From Pseudogulbenkiania sp. MAI-1 (GTDB lineage Bacteria; Pseudomonadota; Gammaproteobacteria; Burkholderiales; Chromobacteriaceae): 64,000 nucleotides of DNA. Below are positions 37,243 through 46,444 of the stretch, piece after piece (position 1 is the first letter of the stretch; each line of letters opens with the position of its first letter). The stretch spans positions 3,621,001 through 3,685,000 of the forward strand of contig NZ_AZUR01000001.1 of assembly GCF_000527175.1 (NCBI RefSeq), in the 5' to 3' direction. The translations under genes were made by a program, and so were the position numbers. The notes beneath the pieces are model-generated. The model was not told the DNA's origin. It did not search any database and worked only from the letters and a program-made list of their open reading frames with translations.

Positions 37243-37276
37243 AAAAGAAAACCCCGCGAAACTCGCGGGGTTTTTC
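37243..37276 (-). terminator. Intrinsic terminator of groES-groEL
   Basis: Arms ACCCCGCGA and TCGCGGGGT with a 3-base loop, then TTTTCTTTTTTT on the minus strand, about 50 bases after the groEL stop. Confidence 0.9.
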
Positions 37277-37326
37277 GGTTCAGCAGGTCGGCGCAATGCG
37301 CTTCGATTGCGCCCTACTCTAACTGA

Positions 37327-38964
37327 TTACATCATGCCGTCCATGCCCATGCCGCCCATGCCGCCCATCGGGGCAGCCGGCTTGTCTTCCGGCAGCTCGG
37401 CGATCATGCAGTCGGTGGTCAGCATCAGGCCGGATACCGAAGCCGCGTGTTGCAGCGCGGTACGGGTCACCTTGGCCGGATCCAGCACGCCCATTTCGAT
37501 CATGTCGCCGTATTCGCCGGTGGCGGCGTTGTAACCGAAGTTACCCTTGCCTTCCAGCACCTTGTTCACGACAACCGACGGTTCATCGCCGGCGTTCTGA
37601 ACGATCTGGCGCAGCGGAGCCTCGATCGCCTTCAGCACGATCTTCACACCGGCGTCCTGATCGGCGTTGTCGGTGGTCAGCGATTCCAGGGTAGCGCGGG
37701 CGCGCAGGATGGCCACGCCACCGCCAGGCACCACGCCCTCTTCCACGGCAGCGCGGGTGGCGTGCAGCGCGTCTTCGACGCGGGCCTTCTTCTCTTTCAT
37801 TTCCACTTCGGTCGCGGCACCGACCTTGATCACGGCAACGCCGCCGGCCAGCTTGGCCACGCGCTCTTGCAGCTTCTCTTTGTCGTAGTCGGAAGTGGCT
37901 TCTTCGATCTGGCGGCGGATTTCGCCAACGCGAGCCTGGATGGTAGCGTGCTCACCCACACCGTCGATGATGATGGTGTTTTCCTTGCCCACTTCGATGC
38001 GCTTGGCTTGGCCCAGCATGTCGAGGGTGACTTTTTCCAGGGTCAGGCCCACTTCTTCGGCGATTACGGTACCGCCGGTCAGGATGGCGATGTCCTGCAG
38101 CATGGCCTTGCGGCGATCGCCAAAGCCCGGAGCCTTGACGGCCACCACTTTCAGGATGCCGCGGATGGTGTTCACCACCAGCGTGGCCAGGGCTTCGCCT
38201 TCCACGTCTTCGGCGATGATCAGCAGCGGGCGGCTAGCCTTGGCTACCTGTTCCAGCACCGGCAGCAGGTCGCGGATGTTGGAGATCTTCTTGTCGAACA
38301 GCAGCACGAACGGGTTGTCCAGTGCGGCGATCTGTTTTTCCTGATTATTGATGAAGTACGGGGACAGGTAGCCGCGGTCGAACTGCATGCCTTCCACCAC
38401 GTCCAGCTCGTTGCTCAGCGACTTGCCGTCTTCAACGGTGATCACGCCTTCCTTGCCCACTTTTTCCATGGCGTCGGCGATGATCTGGCCGATATCCAGG
38501 TCGGAGTTGGCGGAAATCGAGCCCACCTGAGCGATTTCCTTGGAGGTGGTGCACGGCTTGGCGATCTTGGCCAGCTCGCCCACCAGGGCGATTACGGCCT
38601 TGTCGATACCGCGCTTCAGGTCCATCGGGTTCATGCCGGCGGCAACGAACTTCATGCCTTCCTGCACAATGGCCTGGGCCAGCACGGTTGCGGTGGTGGT
38701 ACCGTCACCGGCCACGTCGGAGGTCTTGGAAGCGACTTCCTTGACCATCTGGGCGCCCATGTTCTCGAACTTGTCCTTCAGTTCGATTTCCTTGGCAACG
38801 GACACGCCGTCCTTGGTGATGGTCGGCGCGCCGAAGGAGCGGTCCAGCACCACGTTGCGGCCTTTCGGGCCCAGGGTCACTTTAACGGCGTCGGCCAGAA
38901 TATTGACACCGGCAACCATCTTGGCGCGGGCGGAATCACCGAATTTTACGTCTTTAGCAGCCAT
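37327..38964 (-). CDS. groEL: Chaperonin GroEL
   Basis: GroEL (545 aa, normal length) forms the double-ring folding chamber. It starts MAAKDVKFGDSARAKMVAGV and has the ATP-binding DGTTTATVLA and the signature AAVEEGVVPGGGVA. It ends in a Gly-Met-rich tail (GGMGGMGMDGMM). It is downstream of groES with an unusually long (171-base) gap that contains a palindromic element. Regulation through the CIRCE site before groES is expected. Confidence 0.99.
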   Translation of the reverse strand: MAAKDVKFGDSARAKMVAGVNILADAVKVTLGPKGRNVVLDRSFGAPTITKDGVSVAKEIELKDKFENMGAQMVKEVASKTSDVAGDGTTTATVLAQAIVQEGMKFVAAGMNPMDLKRGIDKAVIALVGELAKIAKPCTTSKEIAQVGSISANSDLDIGQIIADAMEKVGKEGVITVEDGKSLSNELDVVEGMQFDRGYLSPYFINNQEKQIAALDNPFVLLFDKKISNIRDLLPVLEQVAKASRPLLIIAEDVEGEALATLVVNTIRGILKVVAVKAPGFGDRRKAMLQDIAILTGGTVIAEEVGLTLEKVTLDMLGQAKRIEVGKENTIIIDGVGEHATIQARVGEIRRQIEEATSDYDKEKLQERVAKLAGGVAVIKVGAATEVEMKEKKARVEDALHATRAAVEEGVVPGGGVAILRARATLESLTTDNADQDAGVKIVLKAIEAPLRQIVQNAGDEPSVVVNKVLEGKGNFGYNAATGEYGDMIEMGVLDPAKVTRTALQHAASVSGLMLTTDCMIAELPEDKPAAPMGGMGGMGMDGMM

Positions 38965-38993
38965 TCTTAACTTCTCCAGAATCTGTTTCGGTC

Positions 38994-39119
38994 AGAGTGT
39001 GTGTTAAGAAATCGTTGCGAGCGCCCCAAGGCCGGTTCGAGAAGCGCAGCCGTACAAGGGGTACGGTGAGCATCGCAGGGCCGGAATGGGGGTGCGCAGC
39101 AGATTTATTCACACACTCT
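38994..39119. repeat. 126-bp imperfect palindromic element between groES and groEL
   Basis: Terminal inverted repeats of 10 perfect bases (AGAGTGTGTG / CACACACTCT) bound a region that is imperfectly self-complementary throughout. It closes on a central hairpin CCGTAC-CCCTT-GTACGG. It has the form of a small non-coding dispersed repeat (MITE- or REP-like). It contains no open frame of note, and I saw no second copy in this window. Confidence 0.65.
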
Positions 39120-39135
39120 CAGTTGTGGGGATGGA

Positions 39136-39423
39136 TTACTCAACAATGCCCATAACGTCTTCCTCGCGCATCACGAGGACTTCCTCGCCGTCAACCTTGA
39201 CGGTCTGACCGGAATACTTGCCGAAGATCACCTTGTCGCCGACCTTCAGCTCCAGCGGGCGGCGCTCGCCGTTTTCCAGAATCTTGCCGTTGCCCACGGC
39301 GATCACTTCGCCCATGTCCGGCTTCTCAGCTGCCGCACCCGGCAGAACGATGCCGGAAGCCGTCTTCTCTTCCGCCTCAAGGCGCTTGATTACTACACGG
39401 TCGTGCAAAGGACGAATTGCCAT
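39136..39423 (-). CDS. groES: Co-chaperonin GroES
   Basis: GroES (95 aa) caps the GroEL cavity. The start MAIRPLHDRVVIKRLEAEEK, the mobile-loop region TASGIVLPGAAAEKPDMGEV and VGDKVIFGKYSGQTVKVDGEE are standard. GGAGAG precedes the ATG. It is first in groES-groEL, downstream of a CIRCE operator and a sigma-70-like promoter. Confidence 0.99.
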   Translation of the reverse strand: MAIRPLHDRVVIKRLEAEEKTASGIVLPGAAAEKPDMGEVIAVGNGKILENGERRPLELKVGDKVIFGKYSGQTVKVDGEEVLVMREEDVMGIVE

Positions 39424-39492
39424 TGTTCTCTCCTGTTAGCAGTGGCTGGTGAGAATGAAAAATCAATCAAATCAGCAGATTGGCCAAGCGCG

Positions 39493-39519
39493 TTAGCACT
39501 CGGCGCTTGCGAGTGCTAA
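39493..39519. promoter_or_regulatory. CIRCE element (HrcA operator) before groES
   Basis: Perfect match to the CIRCE consensus: TTAGCACTC, 9 bases (GGCGCTTGC), GAGTGCTAA. It overlaps the predicted promoter -10 end, as expected for repression by HrcA. Confidence 0.97.
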
Positions 39520-39547
39520 TGATAGGGACGGGGCAAGGGGTTTTCAA
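39519..39547 (-). promoter_or_regulatory. Promoter of groES-groEL
   Basis: Reading leftwards: TTGAAA (39542-39547), a 17-base spacer, TATCAT (39519-39524), with CIRCE immediately downstream. The -35 reads CTTGAAA, so some sigma-32 recognition is possible, but the -10 is not of sigma-32 type. Confidence 0.75.
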
Positions 39548-39619
39548 GGGCAATGGCGGACGAATTTTTATCAATCAGGATGACCATGCCGATAGAATTT
39601 ATCACACACACCGGCAAAG

Positions 39620-39660
39620 AAAGAGCCCCGCCGACGGGAAAACCGACAGGGCTCAGGCAG
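39620..39660 (-). terminator. Imperfect terminator after the wecA-like gene
   Basis: On the minus strand GAGCCC and GGGCTC enclose an inner CGG/CCG hairpin, followed by TTTCTTT. The stem is interrupted, so this is tentative. Confidence 0.5.
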
Positions 39661-39669
39661 ACAGAAGAA

Positions 39670-40806
39670 TTAGCGGGAACTAGTGACAAGCTTGGGACGC
39701 ACATCACCCTCGGCACGACGCAACACAAGCCAACGCGGCGCGCGGAACTGCACAATCCGGCGATAAAGCCAAACGTACAGCAAGACGAACAAGACACAAC
39801 ATAGCTGCAGAACCCATTCGTATTGCCAGAACAAGGTCGCCGGCATGACCGAGAACAGGGCCACGCCCCACAGATAAGGAGCGGTAAGACTGTTACGACG
39901 CAGCAGATGTTTGGCCTCGCGCTTACCCACCATCCATCGTACCAAGCGCTTGTAGATCAACATATGAAAGTGCAAGCCGTCAGGCATGCCGGGCGACATC
40001 TGGCGAACAAACTTCTTGCGATAGATAGAGAAGACAGTCTCAAAAACCGGGTAGATCATCAACAGCATGGGGAACCACGGAGACACATCTCCTGGGTGAC
40101 GCACCACCAGCAAGACAGACACTTCCGCCAGCAAGAAACCGACCAGATAGGCTCCGGCATCACCGGCAAAGATCATCCCTCGCGGAAAATTCCACACGAA
40201 GAAGCCCAAAACAGCGCCTAACAAGCAGAGGGAAACAGCCAACAGCGCAGCATCACCCACCGTAAACGAAACATAAGCCAGAGCGGCGGAAATCGCCATC
40301 GCCACTCCACCCATCAGGCCATTGTAGCCGTCAATGATGTTAACCGCGTGGCACACCCCCCCCACGGCAAATACTGTCACCAGCAGCGCCAGCCAAGGCA
40401 GAGCCATCAAGGCCTCATCCAAACCGGCAATGCCGAGCGATGGCAACACAGCCCCCAGCAACCACGCAGCCATGGCGGCAGAACCGAAAGCGAAGAGCAG
40501 CCGGTACAGCGGACGCACCCGTTTGGTCAAATCCTCGGCAAAGCCAGCCAAAAACACGGGAAGACCGGCCAACAACAGATAGGCAAACTCTGGCAAGCCC
40601 TCATACCAAGCACCTCCAGCCCCCAGCAGCAAGCCGGCCATGACGGGCACGCCGCCCACCCGGGGGGTAGGTGCTGTGTGGAATTTTTGCGGGCCGGACA
40701 AGTCTCCATCCATTGACAAGTGAGCGTGCAGATGGGCACTGCGGATAATTGCAATAGCCACCAACATAGCGGCTAGGAGCGCCCCAAAAAATAGGCCGAT
40801 GAACAC
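39670..40806 (-). CDS. WecA/MraY-family polyprenyl-phosphate sugar-1-phosphate transferase
   Basis: A 378-residue polytopic enzyme that should start a polysaccharide unit by moving a HexNAc-1-phosphate from UDP-sugar to undecaprenyl phosphate. Conserved motifs: PTPRVGGVPVM, the catalytic NIIDGYNGLMGG, IFAGDAGAYLVGF and the cytoplasmic LHFHMLIYKR. About ten membrane helices are visible. The start is GTG at 40806, six bases after GAGGAG; a longer TTG-start frame overlaps that ribosome site. It lies at the left end of the polysaccharide locus and diverges from galE. WecA-type GlcNAc transfer is likely, but the sugar is not certain. Confidence 0.9.
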   Translation of the reverse strand: MFIGLFFGALLAAMLVAIAIIRSAHLHAHLSMDGDLSGPQKFHTAPTPRVGGVPVMAGLLLGAGGAWYEGLPEFAYLLLAGLPVFLAGFAEDLTKRVRPLYRLLFAFGSAAMAAWLLGAVLPSLGIAGLDEALMALPWLALLVTVFAVGGVCHAVNIIDGYNGLMGGVAMAISAALAYVSFTVGDAALLAVSLCLLGAVLGFFVWNFPRGMIFAGDAGAYLVGFLLAEVSVLLVVRHPGDVSPWFPMLLMIYPVFETVFSIYRKKFVRQMSPGMPDGLHFHMLIYKRLVRWMVGKREAKHLLRRNSLTAPYLWGVALFSVMPATLFWQYEWVLQLCCVLFVLLYVWLYRRIVQFRAPRWLVLRRAEGDVRPKLVTSSR

Positions 40807-41224
40807 ATCCAACTCCTCAAGAAGAAACGCTAACAATTGTCATAATCAAGCCTTAGAATCGCAGCCCGAGAACACCACTGAGTCAACCGTCGCACAGCTG
40901 CAGCCTGGGTTGGCGCCCCGGCAAGTCATAAGACAGGCAAGATGTAGAGGCTGCCCGCGCCTGGCCAAAATGAATTTTAGCTCAGCGGCACTCCACAATC
41001 CAGACAAGATATGCCAAAATACTAACATAGCCATAATTAAGAATAGTTAAATATTTATAACAATATCGGTTAAAAATAACGTCAATGGCATGCATCATAA
41101 TGGCGCCTTGACCAATCAACATGGAATTTTCAATCCAGCAACACGAACGGCGACCATCCACAGTTAGAATTACATATTTATTCAAAACACGCATTTATTA
41201 GACTTTGAGTCATAAGGCATAATC
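40807..41224. other. 418-bp AT-rich intergenic region between wecA-like gene and galE
   Basis: This divergent spacer must hold promoters for both the wecA-like gene and the long galE operon. The part 41020-41200 is strongly AT-rich. I found no convincing -35/-10 pair, no JUMPstart/ops element and no gene. An AAGG ribosome site precedes galE. Confidence 0.5.
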
Positions 41225-42229
41225 ATGATTTTGGTCACCGGCGGCGCCGGCTACATCGGTTCGCACACCGGCCTGCATCTCTTGGAGGCTGGGTATGAAC
41301 TGGTCGTACTGGACAACCTGAGCAACAGCAAACTGGAAGCCTTGCAACGCGTGCAAAAGCTGGCGGGTAAGAACCTGCAGTTTGTCCAGGGAGATATCCG
41401 CGATGCAACCGTTCTGGATGCCATCTTTCGCCATCCGATAGAGGCCGTCATCCACTTTGCTGGCTTAAAGGCGGTAGGTGAATCGGTCGCCAAGCCACTG
41501 GAGTACTACGACAACAACGTCACCGGCACACTGTCGCTCTTGGCGGCGATGCGTCGCCATGGCGTGCGCACCTTGGTATTCAGTTCTTCAGCGACAGTGT
41601 ACGGTGACCCGGCCAGCGTCCCTATCCACGAAAACTTTCCTCTCTCGGCCACCAACCCCTACGGCCGCAGCAAGCTGATGGCGGAAGACATCCTGCGGGA
41701 TTTAGCATCCGCTGAGCCCCAGTGGAACATCGCCATTCTGCGCTACTTCAACCCAGTCGGCGCCCACGAAAGCGGACAGATCGGAGAAGCCCCCAATGGC
41801 ATCCCCAACAATCTGATGCCATTCATCAGCCAAGTTGCCATTGGCCAACGCCCCAAACTCAATGTGTTCGGCAACGACTACCCCACTCCTGACGGCACCG
41901 GTGTAAGAGACTACATCCACGTGGTCGACTTGGCAGACGGTCATCTCAAAGCACTGCAGGCGCTGCTGACCCTAGGAGGACTGATTACCGTCAACCTGGG
42001 GACAGGCCAAGGTTATTCGGTACTCGACATGGTAAAAGCATTCGAAGCAGCCTGCGGCAAGCCTGTGCCGTATGAAATTGTTGCCCGTCGCCCCGGCGAC
42101 ATTGCCGCATGCTGGGCCAACCCGACTTCGGCTCATGAAATCCTGGGCTGGCGAGCACAGAGAGATCTCCAAGCAATGTGCGAAGATGCATGGCGCTGGC
42201 AAAGCCAGAATCCAGTCGGTTATCCTTAA
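41225..42229 (+). CDS. galE: UDP-glucose 4-epimerase
   Basis: GalE (334 aa) interconverts UDP-glucose and UDP-galactose (or the N-acetyl forms). The NAD-binding GGAGYIGS, catalytic Ser in FSSSATVYGDP and YGRSK (Tyr-x-x-x-Lys) are intact. The typical C-terminal GTGVRDYIHVVDLADGH is present. It opens the rightward polysaccharide operon, 30 bases before rmlB, so it likely supplies galactose or GalNAc for the glycan. Confidence 0.96.
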   Translation: MILVTGGAGYIGSHTGLHLLEAGYELVVLDNLSNSKLEALQRVQKLAGKNLQFVQGDIRDATVLDAIFRHPIEAVIHFAGLKAVGESVAKPLEYYDNNVTGTLSLLAAMRRHGVRTLVFSSSATVYGDPASVPIHENFPLSATNPYGRSKLMAEDILRDLASAEPQWNIAILRYFNPVGAHESGQIGEAPNGIPNNLMPFISQVAIGQRPKLNVFGNDYPTPDGTGVRDYIHVVDLADGHLKALQALLTLGGLITVNLGTGQGYSVLDMVKAFEAACGKPVPYEIVARRPGDIAACWANPTSAHEILGWRAQRDLQAMCEDAWRWQSQNPVGYP

Positions 42230-42259
42230 ACCTCTTTAAGAAAAAGCACTGGCAAAGAC

Positions 42260-43324
42260 ATGATTCTTGTTACAGGCGGCGCCGGCTTCATTGGCGGGAA
42301 CTTCGTCCTCGATTGGCTGGCACACAGCGACGAGCAAGTCATTAATCTCGACAAACTGACCTATGCCGGCAATCTCGACACGCTAGCCTTGCTCAAAGAC
42401 GATCCACGCCATCTGTTCGTACGCGGTGATATTGGCGACCGTAAGTTGGTTGCAGATCTGCTGGCCGAACATCGTCCACGTGCCGTAATCAACTTTGCCG
42501 CCGAATCACACGTCGACCGTTCGATCAGCGGACCGGGTGAGTTTATCCAGACCAACGTGGTCGGCACCTTCAATCTGCTCGAGGCTGTCCGGGGGTATTG
42601 GAATGACCTGCCCGCAGCAGACAAGCAAGCGTTCCGCTTCCTGCACGTCTCAACTGACGAGGTATACGGCACCTTGTCGCCTAGCGATCCACCGTTTGCC
42701 GAAACCAATGCCTACGAACCAAACAGCCCGTATTCAGCAAGCAAGGCTGCCAGCGATCACCTGGTCCGTGCCTGGCATCACACCTATGACTTACCGGTGC
42801 TAACCACCAATTGCAGCAACAACTATGGGCCATACCACTTCCCCGAGAAGCTGATCCCGTTGGTAATCCTCAACGCGCTGGCCGGCAAGCCGCTGCCGAT
42901 TTACGGCGACGGGCAACAGATACGCGACTGGTTGTACGTCAAAGATCATTGCAGCGCCATCCGCCGCGCGCTGGAAGCTGGCACCCCTGGCGAAACGTAC
43001 AACGTCGGCGGCTGGAACGAGAAGCCCAATCTGGACGTAGTCCACACCATTTGCTCGATTCTTGATGAACTGCAACCGCGCGCAGATGGTGAGTCGTATG
43101 CAGGCCAGATTACTTTCGTGCAGGATCGTCCCGGCCACGACCGCCGTTATGCCATCGATGCCCGCAAGCTGGAGCGCGAATTGGGCTGGAAACCGGCCGA
43201 GACCTTCGAAACAGGCATCCGCAAGACGGTGCAGTGGTATCTGGACAACCAGGCTTGGGTCCACAACGTTACCAGTGGTGCTTATCGCGACTGGGTCGCC
43301 CAGCAATACGGAGTGGCGGTATGA
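42260..43324 (+). CDS. rmlB: dTDP-glucose 4,6-dehydratase
   Basis: RmlB (354 aa) makes dTDP-4-keto-6-deoxyglucose, the branch point for rhamnose and several amino sugars. NAD site GGAGFIGGNFV, catalytic STDEVYG (Thr, Asp, Glu) and YSASKAASD are seen. Its stop overlaps the rmlD start (ATGA). Full length for the family. Confidence 0.97.
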   Translation: MILVTGGAGFIGGNFVLDWLAHSDEQVINLDKLTYAGNLDTLALLKDDPRHLFVRGDIGDRKLVADLLAEHRPRAVINFAAESHVDRSISGPGEFIQTNVVGTFNLLEAVRGYWNDLPAADKQAFRFLHVSTDEVYGTLSPSDPPFAETNAYEPNSPYSASKAASDHLVRAWHHTYDLPVLTTNCSNNYGPYHFPEKLIPLVILNALAGKPLPIYGDGQQIRDWLYVKDHCSAIRRALEAGTPGETYNVGGWNEKPNLDVVHTICSILDELQPRADGESYAGQITFVQDRPGHDRRYAIDARKLERELGWKPAETFETGIRKTVQWYLDNQAWVHNVTSGAYRDWVAQQYGVAV

Positions 43325-44211
43325 GTCGTATCCTGATTACGGGCGCCAACGGTCAGGTGGGTTTCGAGCTGAAACGTGCGCTGGCGCCTCTGGGAGAAGT
43401 CATTGCCCTGACCCGACAAGAGATGGATCTGGCCGACCCAGCCAGCGTGCTGGCCGCACTGGATCGCCATCAGCCCGCCATCATTGTCAACCCGGCAGCT
43501 TACACCGCCGTCGACAAGGCCGAGACCGAGGTTGAGCTCGCCATGGCCGTCAACGCCCAGGCACCGGGCGTGATAGCCGAGTGGGCGGAACGGCACGACG
43601 CGTTGCTGATTCATTACTCGACCGACTACGTCTTCGATGGCCGCAAAGAAGGAGCCTATTGCGAAGACGACGCAGTCAACCCGCAGTCTGTCTATGGGTG
43701 CAGCAAGTGGGAGGGCGAAGAGGCCATTCGCGCCCGCACCGCCCACCACCTGATTCTGCGCACCAGTTGGGTGGTCGGAGCTCATGGTGGCAATTTCCTG
43801 AAGACCATTCTGAGGCTGGCGCACGAACGCGATAGCCTCAACGTGGTGGCGGACCAGATCGGCGCCCCGACCCCAGCCGCGCTGATTGCCGACGTCACGG
43901 CGCAGCTCATCAGCCGCTACCGGCTGCCAACCCACAAGTTCGACTATGGCACCTATCACCTGACGGCTAGCGGAGAAACCAGCTGGTTTGAGTATGCACG
44001 CTTCGTGGTGCAACTGGCCGAACAGCAGCGTTACCCGCTCCGGCTCGCCGCCAGCGCCATCCGACCGATTCCGACATCTGGCTATCCGCTGCCCGCACCG
44101 CGTCCGGCCAATTCGCGACTGGACTGCAGCAAGCTGTCCCGTCACTTCGGGCTGGCCCTGCCGCACTGGCAACAGGGCGTCGCCCACGTGGTCACACAGC
44201 TTTACAAATAA
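43321..44211 (+). CDS. rmlD: dTDP-4-dehydrorhamnose reductase
   Basis: RmlD (296 aa) reduces the 4-keto group with NAD(P)H to give dTDP-L-rhamnose. The start MSRILITGANGQVGFEL, the motif YSTDYVFDG and YGCSKWEGE are typical. The ATG at 43321 overlaps the rmlB stop by four bases and sets the start; the longer frame lies inside rmlB. rmlA follows after 18 bases. Confidence 0.97.
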   Translation: MSRILITGANGQVGFELKRALAPLGEVIALTRQEMDLADPASVLAALDRHQPAIIVNPAAYTAVDKAETEVELAMAVNAQAPGVIAEWAERHDALLIHYSTDYVFDGRKEGAYCEDDAVNPQSVYGCSKWEGEEAIRARTAHHLILRTSWVVGAHGGNFLKTILRLAHERDSLNVVADQIGAPTPAALIADVTAQLISRYRLPTHKFDYGTYHLTASGETSWFEYARFVVQLAEQQRYPLRLAASAIRPIPTSGYPLPAPRPANSRLDCSKLSRHFGLALPHWQQGVAHVVTQLYK

Positions 44212-44229
44212 GATCAGAAGAAGCGAAGC

Positions 44230-45108
44230 ATGAAACGCAAAGGCATTATTCTCGCCGGAGGCTCCGGCACACGCCTCTACCCGGCCACCCTGGCGGTCAG
44301 TAAGCAGTTGCTGCCGATCTACGACAAGCCGATGATCTACTACCCGCTCAGTACTCTAATGCTGGCCGGCATACGCGACATTCTGATCATCTCCACCCCA
44401 CAGGACACACCCCGCTTTGAGCAACTGCTCGGCGACGGCAGTCAGTGGGGCATCAACCTGCAGTACACCGTACAACCCAGCCCAGATGGCCTGGCTCAGG
44501 CCTTCATCCTCGGCGAATCGTTCATCGCCGGCGATTCATCGGCCTTGGTGCTTGGCGACAACATCTTCTATGGCCACGACTTTGCCAAATTGCTCCAGAA
44601 CGCGGCCAAGAAAGCCGGGGCCTGCGTGTTCGCCTACCATGTCCACGACCCGGAACGCTACGGGGTAGTCGAATTCGATGGCGCCGGCAAGGCAATCAGC
44701 ATCGAAGAGAAGCCGGCCCAACCCAAATCGAACTATGCGGTCACGGGGCTGTACTTCTACGACCAGCAAGTGGTCGACATCGCCAAATCGATCAAGCCCT
44801 CGGCGCGCGGCGAACTTGAAATCACCGACGTCAACGCGGTGTATTTGAAAGAGGGTCTGCTGGATGTGCAAACGATGGGACGTGGCTACGCCTGGCTCGA
44901 CACCGGCACTCATGAATCGATGCTTGAGGCCAGTCAATTCATCGCCACCATCGAAGCGCGCCAGGGGCTGAAAGTAGCCTGCCCGGAAGAAATCGCCTAC
45001 CGCCTTGGCCATATCGATGCCACACAACTGGAAAGGCTCGCCGACCCGCTGAAAAAGAACGGCTATGGGCAGTACTTGCTCAGCGTGCTCAAAGAAAGGG
45101 TGTTCTGA
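44230..45108 (+). CDS. rmlA: Glucose-1-phosphate thymidylyltransferase
   Basis: RmlA (292 aa) makes dTDP-glucose. The nucleotidyltransferase signature GIILAGGSGTRLYPAT, the DKPMIYYPLS segment and LGDNIFYGHDF are diagnostic, as is EEKPAQPKSNYAVTGLYFYD. The stop shares a base with the rmlC start (TGATG). It is third in the order rmlB-D-A-C. Confidence 0.97.
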   Translation: MKRKGIILAGGSGTRLYPATLAVSKQLLPIYDKPMIYYPLSTLMLAGIRDILIISTPQDTPRFEQLLGDGSQWGINLQYTVQPSPDGLAQAFILGESFIAGDSSALVLGDNIFYGHDFAKLLQNAAKKAGACVFAYHVHDPERYGVVEFDGAGKAISIEEKPAQPKSNYAVTGLYFYDQQVVDIAKSIKPSARGELEITDVNAVYLKEGLLDVQTMGRGYAWLDTGTHESMLEASQFIATIEARQGLKVACPEEIAYRLGHIDATQLERLADPLKKNGYGQYLLSVLKERVF

Positions 45109-45656
45109 TGAAGGTCATCGATACCGCCATCCCCGACGTCAAGATCATCGAGCCGGCCGTGTTCGGTGATGAGCGCGGTTTCTTCTTCGAGAGCTTCAAC
45201 CTGAAAAGATTTGAGGAAGCCATCGGCCGCCAAGTCCACTTTGTACAGGACAACCACTCCCGTTCGGTCAAAGGTGTACTGCGCGGGCTGCACTACCAGT
45301 TGCCCCCGCATGCCCAAGGCAAACTGGTACGCTGTGTGCTAGGAGAAGTGTTTGATGTTGCAGTCGACATCCGCCAATCGTCACCGACGTTTGGCCAGTG
45401 GGTTGGGGTGAACCTGTCAGCCGAGAACAAACGCCAGTTGTGGATCCCTGAGGGCTTCGCACATGGTTTTTTGACGCTGAGCGAGCATGCCGAATTCTTA
45501 TACAAGACGACCGATTATTATGCACCCCACAGTGAGTGCAGCATTATCTGGAATGCCCCAGAGTTGAACATTGGATGGCCTATTGCGGGGCAACCTTCGC
45601 TCTCTGCCAAGGACTTGCAGGCCTATCTTTTTCCGACAGCACCCTTTTTTGATTGA
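45108..45656 (+). CDS. rmlC: dTDP-4-dehydrorhamnose 3,5-epimerase
   Basis: RmlC (182 aa) is a cupin-fold epimerase converting dTDP-4-keto-6-deoxyglucose to the rhamno form. The catalytic His lies in VLRGLHYQLPPHAQGKLV, and WIPEGFAHGFLTLSE and YYAPHSECSIIWN are family motifs. It completes the dTDP-rhamnose set. rfbF follows after 14 bases. Confidence 0.97.
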   Translation: MKVIDTAIPDVKIIEPAVFGDERGFFFESFNLKRFEEAIGRQVHFVQDNHSRSVKGVLRGLHYQLPPHAQGKLVRCVLGEVFDVAVDIRQSSPTFGQWVGVNLSAENKRQLWIPEGFAHGFLTLSEHAEFLYKTTDYYAPHSECSIIWNAPELNIGWPIAGQPSLSAKDLQAYLFPTAPFFD

Positions 45657-45670
45657 ATAACGAGAGCAAA

Positions 45671-46444
45671 ATGAAAGCAGTCATTCTGGCCGGTGGCCTC
45701 GGTACCCGCATCAGCGAAGAAACTACTCATCGCCCCAAGCCAATGGTAGAAATCGGAGGCAAACCGATTCTTTGGCACATCATGAAGATCTACTCCCATT
45801 ATGGGATTAACGAGTTTGTGATCTGTTGTGGCTATAAGGGCTATGTGATCAAGGAGTATTTCGCCAACTACTTCCTGCACATGTCCGACGTCACCTTCGA
45901 CATGTCGAATAACAAGATGGAAGTCCATCAGCGCTATGCTGAGCCTTGGCGTGTCACCCTGGTGGATACCGGCGAAAACACCATGACTGGTGGCCGCCTC
46001 AAGCGGATACGTAATTATGTCGAAAACGACGAAGCGTTCTGTTTCACCTATGGCGATGGAGTCAGCGATGTCGATATCACAAAGCTGATCGAATTCCATA
46101 AAAGTCAAGGTGTAAACGCCACTCTGACAGCCACTTACCCTCCTGGCCGATTCGGTGCGTTGGACATGCAGGATGGCAAAGTCATCACATTCAAAGAAAA
46201 ACCCAAGGGCGACGGCGGCATGATCAACGGGGGCTTCTTTATTCTGTCACCCAAAGTGATCGATCTGATCGATGACGATGCCAGCATCTGGGAACGCGAA
46301 CCATTGGAGAGATTGGCTCAACACAATCAGCTAGCCGCCTTCCCCCATGAAGGCTTCTGGCAGCCAATGGATACGCTGCGAGACAAGATTTATCTTGAAG
46401 AGCTTTGGCAAAGCGGCAAGGCACCGTGGAAGGTATGGGAATGA
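45671..46444 (+). CDS. rfbF: Glucose-1-phosphate cytidylyltransferase
   Basis: RfbF (257 aa) makes CDP-glucose, the entry to CDP-3,6-dideoxyhexoses. It starts MKAVILAGGLGTRISEETTH and contains RPKPMVEIGGKPILWHIMKIYS and YGDGVSDVDI. The C-terminal FWQPMDTLRDKIYLEELW is typical. The start at 45671 follows CGAGAG; the upstream 6 codons are unlikely. The stop overlaps the rfbG start (ATGA). Confidence 0.97.
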   Translation: MKAVILAGGLGTRISEETTHRPKPMVEIGGKPILWHIMKIYSHYGINEFVICCGYKGYVIKEYFANYFLHMSDVTFDMSNNKMEVHQRYAEPWRVTLVDTGENTMTGGRLKRIRNYVENDEAFCFTYGDGVSDVDITKLIEFHKSQGVNATLTATYPPGRFGALDMQDGKVITFKEKPKGDGGMINGGFFILSPKVIDLIDDDASIWEREPLERLAQHNQLAAFPHEGFWQPMDTLRDKIYLEELWQSGKAPWKVWE

